From contig JACVCO010000010.1 in NCBI GenBank assembly GCA_016741995.1, forward strand, positions 62,001-126,000: a stretch of DNA of 64,000 nt, written 5' to 3'. Each line of letters opens with the position of its first letter. Positions within the stretch are counted from its first letter, which is position 1. The position numbers and the translations under genes are program-made. The notes below the pieces were generated by a model. That model made no database searches and was not told where the DNA came from. It saw only the letters and a list, made by a program, of their open reading frames with translations. Below, piece by piece: positions 37,348-46,463 of this stretch. Source of the stretch: Hydrogenophaga sp. (lineage in GTDB: Bacteria; Pseudomonadota; Gammaproteobacteria; Burkholderiales; Burkholderiaceae_C).

Positions 37348-38130
37348 ATGAGCGCGCTGCTGGAGGCGGATGCGCTGCGCTTCGGCCACCCCGGCCGCAC
37401 CGTGGGCACCGACCTTTCGCTCGCGCTGCATGCGGGCCAGGTGATCGCGCTGCTCGGCCCCAACGGCGGTGGCAAGACCACGCTGCTCAAGACCCTGCTG
37501 GGCCTGCTGCCAGCGCAGGGGGGCGTGGTGCGGCTCGACGGCCGCGCGCTCGGGGAATGGTCGCTGCCGGAACGCGCGCGCCGCGTGGGCTATGTGCCGC
37601 AAGGGCAGGCCAGCACCTTCGGCTACAGCGCGCGGCAGATGGTGCTGATGGGCCGCACCGCGCACCTGGGCCTGCTTGCGCGCCCCGGCGCACACGACAC
37701 CACCGTGGCCGACCAGGCCCTGCAGCGCCTGGGCATATCGCACCTGGCCGACCGTTCGGTGCACCGCATGAGCGGCGGCGAGCGCCAGCTGGTGCTCATT
37801 GCGCGCGCGCTCGCGCAGCAGCCCCGCGCCGTGCTGCTCGACGAGCCCACCGCCAGCCTCGATTTCGGCAACCAGGGCATGGTGATGCGCGCGATCCGCT
37901 CGCTTGCCGACGAAGGCCTGGGCGTGCTCTTCACCACGCACGACCCCAACCAGGCGCTGCGCTGTGCCGACGCGGCGCTGCTGCTGCGCGAAGGCCGGGT
38001 GCTGGCCAGCGGCCCGGTGGCCGAGGTGGTGACGGCCGAGCACCTGCGCGCGCTCTACGGTGCGCCGGTGGACGACGCCGGCGGGCAAGGCGGTGTGCCC
38101 GTGTTCCTGCCGGGCTTCGGCGCGCGGTGA
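37348..38130 (+). CDS. FecE/BtuD-type ABC transporter ATP-binding protein (MolC-like?)
   Basis: 260-residue ATPase partner of the FecCD permease. Walker A is GPNGGGKTT, the signature MSGGERQLVLIARAL, Walker B VLLDEPTASLD and the switch His lies in FTTHDPNQAL. VGYVPQGQASTFGYSARQMVLMGRTAHLGL is the family-typical Q-loop region. It ends the plus-strand run; a hairpin follows and the YeeE pair converges from the other side. Confidence 0.9.
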   Translation: MSALLEADALRFGHPGRTVGTDLSLALHAGQVIALLGPNGGGKTTLLKTLLGLLPAQGGVVRLDGRALGEWSLPERARRVGYVPQGQASTFGYSARQMVLMGRTAHLGLLARPGAHDTTVADQALQRLGISHLADRSVHRMSGGERQLVLIARALAQQPRAVLLDEPTASLDFGNQGMVMRAIRSLADEGLGVLFTTHDPNQALRCADAALLLREGRVLASGPVAEVVTAEHLRALYGAPVDDAGGQGGVPVFLPGFGAR

Positions 38131-38134
38131 ACGC

Positions 38135-38155
38135 GCCCCGGCTTGCGGCCGGGGC
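38135..38155. terminator. Hairpin between convergent genes
   Basis: GCCCCGGC and GCCGGGGC form a perfect 8-base stem around a 5-base loop between the stop codons of the ATPase gene (plus) and the DUF6691 gene (minus). Neither side has a U-tract, so termination in both directions is plausible but not assured. Confidence 0.4.
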
Positions 38156-38163
38156 AAGGTGTG

Positions 38164-38604
38164 TCAGGGGTGGGTGCGCGGGCCTTGCGGCGCACCCGGG
38201 CGCTCTGCCCATTCGAACACCAGCATGCCCACCACCATGGCCACCACGAACACCAGGCCCTTGACCTGACCCGAGGCCATGGACACCAGGCCCGGCCCGG
38301 GGCAGAAGCCCGCAAGGCCCCAGCCCACGCCGAAGGTGAGGCTGCCCAGCACCAGGCGGCGGTCGATCTCTTTGGCCTTGGGCAGGCGCATGGCCTCGCC
38401 CAGGTAGGTGCGCGTGCGCCGCGCGGCCAGCCCGAACGGCAGCAGGCCCACGCCGATGGCGCCCCCCATCACGAACGCGAGCGACGGGTCCCACGCGCCG
38501 GCGAGATCGAGGAAGCCTTGCACCTTGCCCGGGTCGGTCATGCCCGAGAGCAACAGGCCCAGGCCGAAGAGCAGGCCGACGAAGAACGCAGAGAGCTTGG
38601 ACAT
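38164..38604 (-). CDS. YeeE/YedE family half-transporter (DUF6691)
   Basis: 146-residue membrane protein with four hydrophobic segments, forming the second half of a split YeeE/YedE-type transporter. [27 protein letters not shown] and [15 protein letters not shown], with its conserved cysteine, are typical. Whole YeeE proteins import thiosulfate, and YedE relatives have been linked to selenium use. It lies 10 bases downstream of the other half on the same strand. Confidence 0.88.
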   Translation of the reverse strand: MSKLSAFFVGLLFGLGLLLSGMTDPGKVQGFLDLAGAWDPSLAFVMGGAIGVGLLPFGLAARRTRTYLGEAMRLPKAKEIDRRLVLGSLTFGVGWGLAGFCPGPGLVSMASGQVKGLVFVVAMVVGMLVFEWAERPGAPQGPRTHP

Positions 38605-38614
38605 GGCGGCCTCC

Positions 38615-39052
38615 TCAGATCAGGTGGCGGACGACGAACACGGTGGCAAAGCCCGTGCCCATGAAGGCCAGCGTGGCCACCAGCGAACGCGGCGACAGGC
38701 GCGCGAGCCCGCACACGCCGTGGCCGCTGGTGCAGCCGTTGCCGTAGCGCGTGCCGATGCCCACCAGCAGGCCGGCCAGCACGATGAGGCCGAAGCCCGC
38801 GTCGATGCGCGGCGCGGTGATGAAGCCCTCGGGCGCCAGCCAGCCGTAGACGAGTGGCGAGACGAACAAGCCCGCCAGCAGCGCCACGCGCCAGCCGATA
38901 TCGCCCGCCTTGGGGGTGAGCAGACCACCCAGGAGGCCGCTGATGCCGAGCACGCGGCCATTGAGCAACACGAACAGCGAGGCCGCGGTGCCCAGCAGCA
39001 CACCGCCCGCGAGCGAAGTCCAGGGCGTGAAATGGGCCCAGTCGATGGTCAT
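38615..39052 (-). CDS. YeeE/YedE family half-transporter
   Basis: 145-residue membrane protein with about four hydrophobic segments, the first half of the split YeeE/YedE pair. [14 protein letters not shown] and [22 protein letters not shown] carry the conserved Cys-containing motif on the transport path. The pair adjoins the Mo/W importers and lies 7-10 kb from the selenium genes, so import of thiosulfate or a selenium compound is conceivable (inference). Confidence 0.88.
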   Translation of the reverse strand: MTIDWAHFTPWTSLAGGVLLGTAASLFVLLNGRVLGISGLLGGLLTPKAGDIGWRVALLAGLFVSPLVYGWLAPEGFITAPRIDAGFGLIVLAGLLVGIGTRYGNGCTSGHGVCGLARLSPRSLVATLAFMGTGFATVFVVRHLI

Positions 39053-39118
39053 GGTCGGTGCTCCTTGTCAAACGCGAAAGCTGGATGTTAGGGCCGACCG
39101 CAATGGCGTTCGGGCCTT

Positions 39119-40021
39119 TCAGCCCTCGCGCTGTTCGCTGCTTGGGTCGTGGCCCGGTTCGCTGGCGTAACGGGCGGCCAGCCCATCCCAGCCCGGTTTG
39201 CCCACCAGCCGCTGGCGTTCCGCGAACGGGGCCACGAGCACGGGGTCTTCGCGCAGCTGCCCGTCGTCGCGCAGCGCGGTCAACGCGCGCTGCATGCCCA
39301 CCAGGGCGCCTTGCAACGCGGCGTTGGCGTAGAGCACCAAGCCGTAGCCAAAGCCCGCCAGTGTGTCGGCACCCATCAACGGTGTCTTGCCGCCCAGCAC
39401 CAGGTTCAGCAGCAGGGGTTTGTCGAACCGGCCAGGCAACCCGGCGATGGTCTGGGCGTCGGTTACGGCCTCGATGAACAGCAGGTCGGCACCGGCCTCG
39501 GCCAGACGGTGCGCACGCTCGATCGCGGCCTCGATGCCCAGCGACGCCGCCGCGTCGGTGCGGGCCATGATCAGCAGACCTGGGTCGTGTCGGGCGTCGA
39601 CCGCGGCCTGGATCTTGGCCACCGCTTCCGCCGTGCTGACCACCTCTGCGCCTGTGAAGTGTCCGCAGCGCTTGGGGGCCACTTGGTCCTCCAGCTGGAT
39701 GCAGTCGGCCCCACTGCGCTCCAGCGTGCGCACCGTGTGCCGCACGTTCAGTGCGTTGCCGAAGCCGGTGTCGGCGTCCACGATCAGAGGCACATCGACC
39801 GCGTCGCGCACGCGCGCCGTGTGCTCGGCCAGGTCCGACAGCCCGACGAAGCCGAGGTCGGGGAGCCCGAGCGACATGTTGCTCAAGCCCGCACCGCTCA
39901 GGTAGACCGCGGGATAGCCGAGATCGGCCGCGAGGCGGGCCGACAACGCGTTGAACGCCCCCGGTACCAGCACGCCCTGGCGCCGCGCGGCCAGCGCCCT
40001 CAGTTCGTGCTTGCGAGACAT
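39119..40021 (-). CDS. Isocitrate lyase/PEP mutase family enzyme
   Basis: 300-residue TIM-barrel enzyme of the ICL/PEPM superfamily. GAFNALSARLAADLGYPAVYLSG is the N-terminal motif, VDADTGFGNALNV the metal site, EDQVAPKRCGHFTG contains the catalytic KRCGH loop of methylisocitrate lyase-like members, and ARTDAAASLGIEAAIERA follows. Candidate activities are methylisocitrate/dimethylmalate lyase or oxaloacetate decarboxylase. The start overlaps the tctA 3' end by 22 bases, so its substrate is probably related to the carboxylate imported by the Tct system. Confidence 0.85.
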   Translation of the reverse strand: MSRKHELRALAARRQGVLVPGAFNALSARLAADLGYPAVYLSGAGLSNMSLGLPDLGFVGLSDLAEHTARVRDAVDVPLIVDADTGFGNALNVRHTVRTLERSGADCIQLEDQVAPKRCGHFTGAEVVSTAEAVAKIQAAVDARHDPGLLIMARTDAAASLGIEAAIERAHRLAEAGADLLFIEAVTDAQTIAGLPGRFDKPLLLNLVLGGKTPLMGADTLAGFGYGLVLYANAALQGALVGMQRALTALRDDGQLREDPVLVAPFAERQRLVGKPGWDGLAARYASEPGHDPSSEQREG

Positions 40022-41514
40022 GCGCTGTTTCTTGACGCGCGCCACCGCAGCGCGGCCGGTACCACCAGGATCACCGCCGCCGCGACCCACAGGCCCACGG
40101 CGATCGGGCTGTGCACGAGGATGGCGGCATCGCCATTGCTGATGGACAGCGCGCGGCGCAGGTTCTGTTCCATCAGCGGCCCGAGCACGAAGCCCAGGAT
40201 CAGCGGTGCCATGGGCACGCCCTGCTTGCGCAGCAGATAGGCCCCCAGCCCGAGCGCGACCATCAGCAGCAGGTCAAACGTGGTGGCGTGCACCGCATAG
40301 ACGCCCACGCTCGACACCGCCAGGATGCCGGGCACCAGCAGCCAGAGCGGAATGCTCAGGATGCGGGTGAACAGGCCGACCATTGGAATGTTCAGCACCA
40401 GCAGGATGACGTTCGCGAGGAACATCGATGCGATCAGCCCCCACACCAGATCGGGCTGCTGCGTGAACAGCGCCGGGCCCGGCGTGATGTTGTAGAGCGC
40501 CAGCGCGCCCATCATCACCGCCGTGGTGCCGGAACCGGGAACGCCCAGGGTGAGCATGGGCACGAAGGAGCCGGTGGCCGCCGAGTTGTTGGCGGCTTCA
40601 GGCACCGCCACGCCGCGGATGTCGCCCTTGCCGAAGGTGCCCTCGGTGTCGACCAGGCGCTTCTCCATGGAATACGTCATCGCGCTGGCCACCGTGGCGC
40701 CGGCGCCGGGCAGCACGCCCACCACGAAGCCCACCACGCTGGCGCGCAGCGTGCCCCACCAAGTCTGGGCCATCTCGCGCAGGTTGAACAGCATGCGCCC
40801 GGTCTGCGTCACCAGGCCCGAACTGCTGTGGTGTTCTTCGAGCATGAGCAGGATTTCGCTGATGGAGAACACGCCGATGACCACCACCACGAACTGGATG
40901 CCATCGGACAGGTGCACGTCGCCACCAGTGAAACGGTAGACACCGGAGTTGGAGTCCAGGCCGACGCAGGACATGGCCAGGCCGATGACCGCGGCCAGAC
41001 CCGCTTTCACGGGCGCATCCCCCAGCAGGCCCGCGACGCACACGAAGGCGAAGCACATCAGTGCGAAGTACTCGGCCGGCCCGAAGGACAGGGCCCAGCT
41101 GGCCAGCAGCGGCGCGAAGATCACGATGCCGCAGGTGGCAATGAGCGAACCGACGAAGGAGCTCCACGCGGAGATCGACAGTGCCACGCCGGCCCGGCCC
41201 TGGCGAGCCATGGGGTAGCCGTCGAGCGCGGTCATGATGGCGCCGGCGTCGCCCGGCACGTTGAGCAGGATGGAGGAAATGCGGCCGCCGTATTCGCAGC
41301 CGATGTACACGGCCGCCAGCAGAATGAGCGAGGCCTCTGGCGGCAGCTTCATGGCAAACGCCAGCGGCATCAGGATGGCCACGCCGTTGATGGGGCCCAG
41401 GCCGGGCAGCAGGCCGACCACGGTGCCGATGAAGGACCCGATGGCCGCGATGAGCAGGTTGATCGGGCTGAAGGCGACGCCGAAGCCGTCGACCAGGTGT
41501 CTCAAGGTGTCCAT
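40000..41514 (-). CDS. tctA: Tripartite tricarboxylate transporter large permease TctA
   Basis: 504-residue permease with about 11-12 membrane spans. TctA marks: GTVVGLLPGLGPINGVAILMPL, LGVPGSGTTAVMMGAL and PEAANNSAATGSFVPML. The ATG at 41514 gives MDTLRHLVDGFGVAF, the usual amphipathic start; an upstream in-frame ATG would overlap tctB. It belongs to tctC-tctB-tctA and is coupled to the downstream ICL/PEPM gene. Confidence 0.95.
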   Translation of the reverse strand: MDTLRHLVDGFGVAFSPINLLIAAIGSFIGTVVGLLPGLGPINGVAILMPLAFAMKLPPEASLILLAAVYIGCEYGGRISSILLNVPGDAGAIMTALDGYPMARQGRAGVALSISAWSSFVGSLIATCGIVIFAPLLASWALSFGPAEYFALMCFAFVCVAGLLGDAPVKAGLAAVIGLAMSCVGLDSNSGVYRFTGGDVHLSDGIQFVVVVIGVFSISEILLMLEEHHSSSGLVTQTGRMLFNLREMAQTWWGTLRASVVGFVVGVLPGAGATVASAMTYSMEKRLVDTEGTFGKGDIRGVAVPEAANNSAATGSFVPMLTLGVPGSGTTAVMMGALALYNITPGPALFTQQPDLVWGLIASMFLANVILLVLNIPMVGLFTRILSIPLWLLVPGILAVSSVGVYAVHATTFDLLLMVALGLGAYLLRKQGVPMAPLILGFVLGPLMEQNLRRALSISNGDAAILVHSPIAVGLWVAAAVILVVPAALRWRASRNSACLASTN

Positions 41515-41524
41515 GGTGGCGGTC

Positions 41525-41962
41525 TCAGAGCAGGGGGGACAGCACGCCACCGGGCATGGTCACGTCCAGCAGTTTGTCGAAGAGGAAGTGCAAGCCGATG
41601 CCCAGACCGAGGCCGGTCGCCAGCGATTGCTTCCAGTTGCCGCCGAACGCCATGCCCACGGGGAACGACATCAGCGTGGTGGCGAGGATGAAGCCCAGCG
41701 CCTGGAACAGCGCCGCGTAGACGAGCACCGCACCCAGGCACAGCAGCGTGCCCCGCCAGGGCACCTGCGCGTAGGCCTCGCGGCCCTGGGTGGGGCGCCA
41801 CAGCAGCCACAGGCCGCCCAGCCCCATGCACACGGCCAGCAGCAGCGGAAAAGCGCTGGGCCCCAGGGGTTCGTAGGAATAGGGCGCGGTGTAGCCGCTC
41901 GCTGCCCAGGCCATGGCCGTGGCCACGGCCACGCAGGCCGCGCCAAGAATGCGGTCGCTCAT
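41525..41962 (-). CDS. tctB: Tripartite tricarboxylate transporter small permease TctB
   Basis: 145-residue membrane protein with four hydrophobic segments. SYEPLGPSAFPLLLAVCMGLGGLWLL is the TctB signature region, and ALGFILATTLMSFPVGMAFGG follows. It lies 12 bases after tctC and 10 bases before tctA. Confidence 0.9.
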   Translation of the reverse strand: MSDRILGAACVAVATAMAWAASGYTAPYSYEPLGPSAFPLLLAVCMGLGGLWLLWRPTQGREAYAQVPWRGTLLCLGAVLVYAALFQALGFILATTLMSFPVGMAFGGNWKQSLATGLGLGIGLHFLFDKLLDVTMPGGVLSPLL

Positions 41963-41974
41963 ACGGGGCCTGCT

Positions 41975-42964
41975 TCAGTTCGCAGGCTTGGTCGACAGGC
42001 CGAACTCTTCGGCCAGCTTGCGATAGTCCGCCACCTGCTTCTTCACGTAGGCATCCAGCGGCGCCCCTGTGATGGCCAGCGGGAACAGGCCGCGCTCGTC
42101 GCGCAGCTTGGCGTAGGCGGGCGTGGCCATCATCTTGCCGAAGGCGTCTGCCCAGGCCTGATAGTCGGCGTCGCTCACCTTCGGGCCCACGTAGAAACCG
42201 CGCACGATGGGCCATTCCACATTGAAGCCTTCCTCGGCCGCGGTCGGAATGCTGGCCATCTCGCCCGTCAGTCGCTTGTCGTTCATCACGGCCAGGATGC
42301 GGATCTTCGCGCCCGCCTTGAGCTGCTGGTACGCCTCGGCCGCATCGCCGGTGAACACGTGGATGTGGCCGCCTTGCAGCGCCGTCATGGCCTCACCGCC
42401 GCCTTCGAAGGCGACGTAGCGCATGGTCTTGGGGTTCACGCCGCCGGCGCGCGCGGTCAGCGCGGCCTTCATCCAGTCCTGGCTGCCCACGGTGCCGCCC
42501 GCGCCCAGGATCACCTTGGTCGGGTCGGCCTTGATCGCGGCCATGACGTCCTTGAGCGATTTGAAGGGCGAGTTCTCGGCCACGATCACGGCGCCGTAGT
42601 CGGTGCCGATGGCGGCCACCCAGCGCACGTCGTTCTCGGTGTAGCGGCCGAATTTGCCCTGCGCCAGGTTGAGCAGCGAACCGCCGGAGAACGCGACGAT
42701 GGTGCCGGCGGCATCGGGGCGCTGCGCCACGATGGTGTTGTAGGCCACGGCGCCAATGCCGCCCGGCATGTAGGTCACGCGCATCGGGTCGGTGATGAAC
42801 TTGCCGTCCTGCAGCGCGGTCTGCGCGAGCTTGCAGGTCAGGTCGAAGCCGCCACCGGGCTTGGCCGGGGCAATGCACTCGGTCTTGGCGAGCGGGTTGG
42901 CGAAGGCGGTGCTCAGCGCGCCGGCAGCCAGGGCTGCGGCCAGAAGGCGTTGGGAATGGGTCAC
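41975..42964 (-). CDS. tctC: Tripartite tricarboxylate transporter substrate-binding protein TctC
   Basis: 329-residue periplasmic receptor with a signal peptide (MTHSQRLLAAALAAGALSTAFA). Unlike many Bug proteins it starts with ECIAPAKPGGGFDLTCKLAQ, the pattern of true TctC proteins that bind citrate-type tricarboxylates. VILGAGGTVGSQDWMKAAL and HIHVFTGDAAEAYQQL also fit. It is the first transport gene, 110 bases downstream of tctE. Confidence 0.92.
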   Translation of the reverse strand: MTHSQRLLAAALAAGALSTAFANPLAKTECIAPAKPGGGFDLTCKLAQTALQDGKFITDPMRVTYMPGGIGAVAYNTIVAQRPDAAGTIVAFSGGSLLNLAQGKFGRYTENDVRWVAAIGTDYGAVIVAENSPFKSLKDVMAAIKADPTKVILGAGGTVGSQDWMKAALTARAGGVNPKTMRYVAFEGGGEAMTALQGGHIHVFTGDAAEAYQQLKAGAKIRILAVMNDKRLTGEMASIPTAAEEGFNVEWPIVRGFYVGPKVSDADYQAWADAFGKMMATPAYAKLRDERGLFPLAITGAPLDAYVKKQVADYRKLAEEFGLSTKPAN

Positions 42965-43074
42965 GGATGTCTCCTCGTTCGGGGGCGGAAGGCGGCACTC
43001 AGCGATGCCGCGGCGCCACTGTAGAAACCCGGCACTTTCAGCGCGCTTTCAAGGTTTCGGCCGAAATCCAGGGG

Positions 43075-44526
43075 TTAACCCGGGGGTGTGGAGTTGGCTT
43101 CACCGTGCCGGGCCAGGGGCAGTTCCAAGCTCACCATGAGGCCGCGCCCATCGGGCCCGCTGGACACATGCATCTGCCCGCCGTGGCGCTGCGCCACCGT
43201 GCGCACGAAGGCCAGGCCCAGGCCTGACCCGGGCACCGTGGTGTCGCTGCCGCGGAAGAAGCGTTGCCCCACGCGCGCCAAGTCTTCGGGGGGCATGCCG
43301 CGGCCGTTGTCCACCACGCTCAGGTGGACCAGGGGCTCGCCCGACCCCGCGGGAACGCGCAGGCTCAAGGTCACCTGGCAGCCGGGGCCGCCATGGCGAA
43401 GCGCGTTGTGCACCAGGTTCGACAGCGCCTCGCGCAGCAGGTCTGCGTCGCCCGAAAAGTCCACGCGCTCGGCGGGTGCGTCGAGGCCGAGGTCGATCGC
43501 CTGATCGCGCGCGCTTACCCACCACTGGCGCACCACGGTCTCGGCCAGCCAGACCAGATCGAACACGCGGAAGTCGAGCGGCGCGCTGTCGGCGCGGGCC
43601 AGCGACAGCAACTGGTTGGTCTGCACGATGGTCTGGTCAAGCTGGGTGCGGATCGACTCCAGCACCTCGCCGCGCTCGGCGGTGTTCTGCTCGCGCAGCG
43701 CATAGGCCACCTGCGTGGACAGCGTGGCCAGCGGCGTTCGCAACTGGTGCGACGCGTCGTCGACGAAGCGGCGGCGCAGCTCGGCCTGTTCCTGCGCGCG
43801 CGCGATGTGCTGGTTGATGGCCAGCACCACGGGCCGTACCTCCGCCGGCACGCCATCGGGGGACATCGGCGTGAGGTCGTCGGCCCCGCGTGCCTCGACC
43901 TCCTGGCGAAAGCGCGTGAGCGGTTGCATGGCCCAGGCGATGGACGCGATGAGCATGCCGGTGGCCAACACGATGAGCAGCAGGTCGCGCACCAGCGTGC
44001 GCAGCAGCAGGCTGCGGCGAAAGTCGTCGCGCGCCTCCATGGTTTCGGCCACCTGCACCACCACGCGCTGGGGCGTCAACTGCCCGGCCACCGGCTCGTT
44101 GAGCACGCGCGCGTAGCTGCCCACGCGCACCTTCTGCCCGAAGTATTCGCCGTTGTAGAACTGCGGCCGGCCCGCTTCCAGCGGCGACGGCGGTTGCGGC
44201 AGGCCGGGGCTGCCGATCTCGACCAGGCCGTCTTCAGTGGCCACGCGGTAGAACACCTGGCCCTGCGCGGTGAGTTCGAAGAACTCCAGCATGCGGTACG
44301 GCAACTCCACGCCCAGGCCGCCACTGGCGGTGGAGATGCTGGAGTCGATCGATTTCACCGCGCCCAGCAGTGAGCGGTCGTAGGCCGCGTCGGCGGCGTC
44401 GTTCGCGGTGGTCCACGAGAGCCAGATCTCGGCCGCCGTCACGGCCAGCATGCCCGGTACCAGCAACAGCAACAACAGCCGCCGCAGACTGACCATCGGC
44501 CATCTTGACCAGCGCAGGCGATTCAT
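43075..44526 (-). CDS. tctE: TctE-like sensor histidine kinase
   Basis: 483-residue inner-membrane kinase. The N-terminal membrane helix (LLLLLLVPGMLAVTAAEIWL) and a second helix (LLLIVLATGMLIASIAWAM) flank a periplasmic 2CSK-type sensor. The phosphorylated H260 lies in DDASHQLRTPLATL, and the ATPase domain has NLVHNALRHG, VVDNGRGMP and GSGLGLAFVRTVAQRHGG. The ATG overlaps the tctD stop (ATGA). It probably senses the tricarboxylate imported by TctABC. Confidence 0.93.
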   Translation of the reverse strand: MNRLRWSRWPMVSLRRLLLLLLVPGMLAVTAAEIWLSWTTANDAADAAYDRSLLGAVKSIDSSISTASGGLGVELPYRMLEFFELTAQGQVFYRVATEDGLVEIGSPGLPQPPSPLEAGRPQFYNGEYFGQKVRVGSYARVLNEPVAGQLTPQRVVVQVAETMEARDDFRRSLLLRTLVRDLLLIVLATGMLIASIAWAMQPLTRFRQEVEARGADDLTPMSPDGVPAEVRPVVLAINQHIARAQEQAELRRRFVDDASHQLRTPLATLSTQVAYALREQNTAERGEVLESIRTQLDQTIVQTNQLLSLARADSAPLDFRVFDLVWLAETVVRQWWVSARDQAIDLGLDAPAERVDFSGDADLLREALSNLVHNALRHGGPGCQVTLSLRVPAGSGEPLVHLSVVDNGRGMPPEDLARVGQRFFRGSDTTVPGSGLGLAFVRTVAQRHGGQMHVSSGPDGRGLMVSLELPLARHGEANSTPPG

Positions 44527-45191
44527 TCCCCCGCCTCGAGCATGTAGCCCAGGCCACGCAAGGTGGTCACGCGCACCGCGGCGTTCTCCAGCCGCTTGCG
44601 GATGCGGTGGATCAGCACCTCGATCGCCTCGGGGCTCACGTCCTGCTCGTCGGAGAACACGCGGTCGAGCAGTTCGCGCTTGGACAGCGGCTCGCCCGGG
44701 TGCTGGATCAGCGCCCGCAGCACCGCGTGTTCGCGCGGCGTCAGCGACAGCGGTTCGTGCTGCAGCCGGAATTGCTTGGCGCTGCTGTCGTAGCTCAAGG
44801 GGCCGCATGAGAAGCGCGGGTGTTCCTGCCCGCGGGCCCTTCGAATCAAGGCCGTCAGCCGGGCTTCGAGCTCGGAGACGTCGAAGGGTTTGGCCAGGAA
44901 GTCGTCGGCACCGCCGTGCAGGCAGCTCACGCGTTCATTGAGCGAGTCGCGCGCGGTCAGCACCAGCACGGGCAAGCGCTGGTCGGCTTCGCGCAGGTCG
45001 CTGAGCACGTCGTGGCCGTCCAGGCCGGGCAGGCCAAGGTCGAGGATCAGTGCGTCGTAGCGCGTGGCCTTGAGGCTGCGGCGCACCATGCGGCCGTCGT
45101 CGACCCAGTCGACCTGGAAGCCGTTCTGCCCCAGGGCCTTGACCAGCCAGGTGGCCAGGTCCGCCTCGTCTTCAGCCAGCAGGATGCGCAT
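44523..45191 (-). CDS. tctD: TctD-like OmpR-family response regulator
   Basis: 222-residue regulator. The receiver domain (MRILLAEDEADLATWLVKAL) has the phosphoacceptor D51 in LILDLGLPG, T79-type LTAR and the lysine of DFLAKPFD. The C-terminal winged helix has LTPREHAVLRALIQHPG and EVLIHRIRKRLE. It is cotranscribed with tctE and expected to activate tctCBA. Confidence 0.93.
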   Translation of the reverse strand: MRILLAEDEADLATWLVKALGQNGFQVDWVDDGRMVRRSLKATRYDALILDLGLPGLDGHDVLSDLREADQRLPVLVLTARDSLNERVSCLHGGADDFLAKPFDVSELEARLTALIRRARGQEHPRFSCGPLSYDSSAKQFRLQHEPLSLTPREHAVLRALIQHPGEPLSKRELLDRVFSDEQDVSPEAIEVLIHRIRKRLENAAVRVTTLRGLGYMLEAGE

Positions 45192-45264
45192 GCCGCATTG
45201 TCGTGGCATTGGTCGGGAGCGCGGACCAGGGGCCGCGCTGCACCGCACGCCGAGCGCGCCGGGT

Positions 45265-45921
45265 TCAGCGGCGCGCCTTCGCCACCTCCTCGGCCACCAG
45301 CGCTTCCAGCTGGGCGGGCCCGAAGCTCGGCAGCGGGCGGCCATTGACGAAGAAGGTTGGTGTCTTGTTGACCTGGAGCGCGGTGAGGTCGGCGATGTCC
45401 TGCTCCAGCAGGGCCTGCATCTCGGGGCGCTGCACGTCTTCGATGGCGCGCGGGATGTCGAGCCCGGCCTGCAGCGCGGCCTGGAAGGCAAGTTCCGGCC
45501 GCGGCTGGCCGTGGTCGGCCCACACGGGCTGTGCCTCGAGCACGGCCTCCATCACCGGCACGTACTTCCCCTGGCGCCGGGCCGCTTCGAGCAGCTTCAC
45601 CACCTGGTCGGAACCCTGGTGGAACGGCGCGTAGCGGATCACGAGCTTCACGTCCTGCGGGTACCTGTCCATCAGCGTCTTCACGATCGGGTAGAAGGCG
45701 CGGCAGGTTTCGCACGCGGGGTCGAAGAACTCGACGAGGGTGACCGGCGCGCCCTGCGGCCCTATCACGGGCGAGTGCATGCGCACCAGGCGCGTGGGGT
45801 CGGCGCGCACGATCTCCTCCTGCTTCACCTGCTCGCGTTGGCGGAAGGTGTTCATGCCGAGGAAGAAAGCAATGGCCACGAGGGCCAGCAGGCCGATGAC
45901 GGTGAGTCGCTTGGCGTTCAT
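45265..45921 (-). CDS. DsbA-family membrane-anchored thiol oxidoreductase
   Basis: 218-residue protein with an N-terminal membrane anchor (VIGLLALVAIAFFLGM) and a periplasmic thioredoxin-like domain. The active site is CETC in VEFFDPACETCRAFYP, and the cis-Pro loop is NKTPTFFVNG. DsbA-like insert helices lie between. Its start overlaps the dsbB stop, so this DsbA-like protein and DsbB form a dedicated disulfide pair. Target proteins are unknown. Confidence 0.88.
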   Translation of the reverse strand: MNAKRLTVIGLLALVAIAFFLGMNTFRQREQVKQEEIVRADPTRLVRMHSPVIGPQGAPVTLVEFFDPACETCRAFYPIVKTLMDRYPQDVKLVIRYAPFHQGSDQVVKLLEAARRQGKYVPVMEAVLEAQPVWADHGQPRPELAFQAALQAGLDIPRAIEDVQRPEMQALLEQDIADLTALQVNKTPTFFVNGRPLPSFGPAQLEALVAEEVAKARR

Positions 45922-46358
45922 GATGGACGGGTCTTTCGCAGGAAAACGGTGAGCAGCAGCACGATGGCCGCGAAGGCCAGTGCCGAGAGCCACGGCAGTT
46001 GAATGCCGAAGAAGATGTCGAGGGCCTGGTCGCTGCACGAGGGGCCGGCGCCGCAGGGCACCCACCACGCCGGCACCCAGCCCGCAATGAGCGCGCTGTG
46101 GTACAGCGCGATGCCCAGGCCGATCGCGGCCAGTGGCCAGGCGTAGAGGGCGCCGCGGCGGTCCTCGCCGAAGGTGGCCATGGCCAGGATCAGCGCGAGC
46201 GGGAACATGGCGATGCGCTGGTACCAGCACAGCAGGCAGGGCGTCATGCCCATCACCTCGCCAATGAACAACGCCGCGGCGGTGGCCAGCAGCGCCACGG
46301 TCCAGGCCAGCAGCAGCCACACCCAGTGGCCGTGCCGGGGGCTGTCGTGCAATCTCAT
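45918..46358 (-). CDS. dsbB: Disulfide bond formation protein B
   Basis: 146-residue inner-membrane quinone-linked oxidase that reoxidises a DsbA partner. Four membrane helices; the first periplasmic pair is in GMTPCLLCWYQR, the second in CGAGPSC. The ATG at 46358 (MRLHDSP) is chosen over one 12 codons upstream because it directly precedes the first helix region. Overlaps the DsbA-like gene by 4 bases. Confidence 0.92.
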   Translation of the reverse strand: MRLHDSPRHGHWVWLLLAWTVALLATAAALFIGEVMGMTPCLLCWYQRIAMFPLALILAMATFGEDRRGALYAWPLAAIGLGIALYHSALIAGWVPAWWVPCGAGPSCSDQALDIFFGIQLPWLSALAFAAIVLLLTVFLRKTRPS

Positions 46359-46463
46359 CAAGGGGGTCCTTCCGAAGGAAAGCGATCGACCCACCGCCAG
46401 CGGTGTGGTGCGAAGGACCGGAAGGGGCGGGCCGTGGGCCCGAGGTCGATCAGAAGCGGCGTG

